Positions 62,044 to 64,000 of a DNA stretch of 64,000 nt are shown here, one piece after another. Under the pieces are notes generated by a model. That model searched no databases, was not told the origin of the DNA, and worked only from the letters and a program-made list of their open reading frames with translations. How positions within the stretch are numbered: the stretch's first letter is position 1; each line of letters starts with the position of its first letter. Source of the DNA: Planctomycetota bacterium (GTDB lineage Bacteria > Planctomycetota > SZUA-567 > H5-PLA8). The DNA is taken from assembly GCA_016200135.1 (NCBI GenBank), contig JACQFI010000067.1, forward strand, positions 1-64,000, written 5' to 3'. The position numbers and the translations under genes are program-made.

Positions 62044-62070
62044 CTTCTAAAGAGAAATTCTGTGCGGCAA

Positions 62071-62095
62071 GCGCGGGCCTGCGGGCCCGCGTTTC
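62071..62095. terminator. Terminator between the convergent glycan genes
   Basis: Stem CGCGGGCC / GGCCCGCG (62072-62079 and 62084-62091) with a 4-nt loop, then TTTCCGTTT. It serves the GH123-like gene on the plus strand and perhaps the convergent lyase. Confidence 0.65.
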
Positions 62096-62098
62096 CGT

Positions 62099-64000
62099 TT
62101 AAGCCTCCACCGTCATTTCAGCGCCGCGAATCCAGGCGCTGCTCACGCGCCGGCCGCGCGCATCGAGCCGCTCGACCAGGACATCGGCATCGAGCGGCGT
62201 GCCGGTGCGCGGGATGCGCGCCTCCGGAACGAGGCGGATCAGGATGCGGTCGGATCCGCCGCTCGCGTGGTTCAGTTTAATGCCCCAGATCTCCGGCGGA
62301 AGTTTCGGCAGGCGCGCCGCCTGCAGGCCGGCATTTACCCCGCTGGCAAAGGGCACGAGCGCCGCCGCGAACCGGAGCGGGCTCTTGCCGCGCACGCTGT
62401 AAGCGGCCACGGGGGCGGGCAGATCGGCAGAGTTTTCGCTGACCCAACCCTGAACCGTATCGATGTCGCCGCATATCAGATCGAGTTTCAGGCCCTGGCG
62501 AGGTTCGAGCGGCACAATCTCCAAGTTTGCGCCGCGCAGCCTGCGCGTCAGCACGCGCCGCGTCTTGCTCTCGATCTCCACACGCATGGGCGCAAAGTGA
62601 AAGAGCGCGTCGATGCGCTCGGCGCCGTCGCCCGTCACTTCATCGAAGACGATCCAATACGCCCCGCGAATGAACAGCAGCGTGCGCGTGTGAACGATGC
62701 CGGCGGGCTGGTCCATATAGCCATCGCGGTACTCGGCGCGCGCGAAATCGAAGACCGGCCCGAAGCATGCACGTTGCTTGCCGCGGGCGCTCTCGCAGTG
62801 ATGATGCCGCGCGACGGCGACGCGGTTCTGGCCCGCACCGTTGACGAGTACGGTCGAATGGGCGCGCGTGGTCCGGTAGTAGGCGGTCCAGGCGTCGTTC
62901 AGGTAGCTCGAGATGCCCGGATCGACGAGGAACGGCACGCCCATCGCGAAGAGCTCGATGTTCAGCGCGTCTTCATGCTGGTGGCTGGCCCCAAACGGAC
63001 CCGCGTCGAAGAGCATCCAGCGCGCCTCGGGGCCCGTGCCCGACGCGAGCACCTGAAAACCACCATCGGGAAAGCTCCGCGAGCGGCCTGCGAAAGGGCC
63101 TTCAGGCGACGCGAGCAGCTCGGGCCGGGCATAAAGCCGCGCGCCCAGCGCGAGAAAGTCGCGGCCGTTTGAAGAACGCCAATCGGTATGGTCGTTTACG
63201 GCGGGCAAAGATCCGTCCGGCCGCGCCATGCCCGCGATGTAATCGAAGGCCTTCGGCAGGCGGTCTTCAAATGCGGCCGGCAGCGGGCGCCCGTTCAGCT
63301 TCGCGATCTCATACACGTCGAGAAAGCCGCGCGCCGCCATCATGTGATAGCCGGGCGCAAACTCCCAGTCTGCGCCGTCGGGGAAGATCTGACGAGTCAG
63401 TTCGGATTCTAGGCGGCCCAGGCCCTCGGCCACCCACGCGTCCGCGCGCTTGAACTCGGGAAAGAGCATGCCAATCACCGCCATCGCGCGCGATTCGACG
63501 ATCAGCCAGTTGTTGGCGTAGCCTTTGTACGTGTAGAGGTGCTCGGCATGGCCGTGCAGGCTCTTGAGAATCTTCAGACGCGTAGCGTCAGTGAAATTCG
63601 GATCGCTCAGCAGAGAGAAGAAGCACTCCAGCCACGAGCCGTAGATTCGGCAGGCAGTCGAGAGCGTCTCCCAAGCCGGATCGCCGCCGCCGTTGTGCGC
63701 GATGGGCTCGGGATTGGCGGCGATCCAACCGGCGAACTGTTCGTCGAGCTTGCGCGCGTACTTCGCGGCGCCAGTCTTCTGGTAGGCGCGCAGCAGCACC
63801 AGGAAATGAAAGGTGCGGTTGAAGGCGTGCATCCACTCCAGGTAACCGTTCGGGTTTGCGCGCCAGTTTACGGGCGTGCCGACGTCGTAACCCAGCACGC
63901 GATTCGAACAGATGGCGTCCGCGGCTTCGATATTCGGCTCGGCATCCGTACGGATGCCATAGATGTGCTTGGGCGCGGTCCGGCCTTTAATGTGTTCGAG
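62099..64000 (-). CDS. Heparinase II/III-family polysaccharide lyase (5' end outside the window)
   Basis: 633 residues are visible and the frame runs off the right edge, so the N-terminus is missing. The (alpha/alpha) toroid includes LGYDVGTPVNWRANPNG and YAPG-like FAPGYHMMAARGF. The beta-sandwich half has FGASHQHEDALNIELFAMG (metal/His site) and LINGAGQN-like VLVNGAGQNRVA. Such lyases cut uronic-acid polysaccharides. The gene converges with the GH123-like enzyme. The GTG at 63898 is an internal codon, because similarity continues upstream to the edge. Confidence 0.85.
   Translation of the reverse strand, partial: LEHIKGRTAPKHIYGIRTDAEPNIEAADAICSNRVLGYDVGTPVNWRANPNGYLEWMHAFNRTFHFLVLLRAYQKTGAAKYARKLDEQFAGWIAANPEPIAHNGGGDPAWETLSTACRIYGSWLECFFSLLSDPNFTDATRLKILKSLHGHAEHLYTYKGYANNWLIVESRAMAVIGMLFPEFKRADAWVAEGLGRLESELTRQIFPDGADWEFAPGYHMMAARGFLDVYEIAKLNGRPLPAAFEDRLPKAFDYIAGMARPDGSLPAVNDHTDWRSSNGRDFLALGARLYARPELLASPEGPFAGRSRSFPDGGFQVLASGTGPEARWMLFDAGPFGASHQHEDALNIELFAMGVPFLVDPGISSYLNDAWTAYYRTTRAHSTVLVNGAGQNRVAVARHHHCESARGKQRACFGPVFDFARAEYRDGYMDQPAGIVHTRTLLFIRGAYWIVFDEVTGDGAERIDALFHFAPMRVEIESKTRRVLTRRLRGANLEIVPLEPRQGLKLDLICGDIDTVQGWVSENSADLPAPVAAYSVRGKSPLRFAAALVPFASGVNAGLQAARLPKLPPEIWGIKLNHASGGSDRILIRLVPEARIPRTGTPLDADVLVERLDARGRRVSSAWIRGAEMTVEA

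Overview
This 64 kb window is GC-rich chromosomal DNA from a diderm bacterium. The gene repertoire suggests the PVC superphylum (Planctomycetota or a close relative) or a similar lineage such as Hydrogenedentota. Pointers are two Ser/Thr kinases with odd accessory domains, an ECF sigma factor fused to a beta-propeller, several PQQ-type propellers, secreted polysaccharide-degrading enzymes, phytanoyl-CoA-dioxygenase-like and ceramidase-like proteins, and a Tat-exported phosphoesterase. The phylum is an inference: there is no rRNA, and I see no tRNA or CRISPR array. All coordinates and repeat comparisons were worked out by eye.

Layout. 1-5.3 kb: the 5' end of a probable IS630-type transposase, a nested inverted repeat, and secreted proteins (propeller, HEAT-like protein, phosphoesterase). 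5.6-10.3 kb: a zinc-ribbon Ser/Thr kinase and an OprP-like porin. 10.3-15.3 kb: two tRNA-dihydrouridine synthases, a methyltransferase and two exported proteins. 15.5-20.6 kb: hslV, a GxxExxY nuclease cassette, hslU, a decayed ftsH fragment and ftsH. 20.6-27.8 kb: a co-directional run Uma2, folP, cdaA, cdaR, pdxJ, moxR-like, hpt, radC and an archaeal-type riboflavin kinase. 27.8-34 kb (minus strand): ECF sigma/propeller fusion, propeller, glycosidase. 34-37.1 kb (minus): rpsB, tsf and a 5'-truncated pyrH. 37.4-42 kb: groES-groEL, a NYN protein, an XRE/cupin regulator with a corrinoid-type methyltransferase, and an 18-residue lysine-rich micro-ORF. 42-52 kb: TPR protein, pgk, a mutarotase-like protein, a ceramidase-like/DegT/AraC group and a DUF58 protein. 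52-64 kb: a kinase fused to a solute-binding domain, two PhyH genes (one frameshifted) behind an AraC regulator, an HU-domain fusion, a GH123-like enzyme and a partial heparinase.

Two themes stand out. The first is one-polypeptide transmembrane signalling: a sigma factor joined through a membrane segment to a propeller, and a kinase joined through a membrane segment to a solute-binding domain. The second is genome wear around core genes. Inverted arrays of short phased words (7 bp or 10 bp) sit at the start of pyrH, upstream of rpsB and at both ends of a GxxExxY gene that splits hslV from hslU. pyrH has lost the segment that normally encodes its phosphate-binding KLSGEA motif, is cut off from rpsB-tsf by a terminator, and has a decayed copy of its 3' end 2.6 kb away. 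ftsH is preceded by a decayed copy of its own N-terminal domain.
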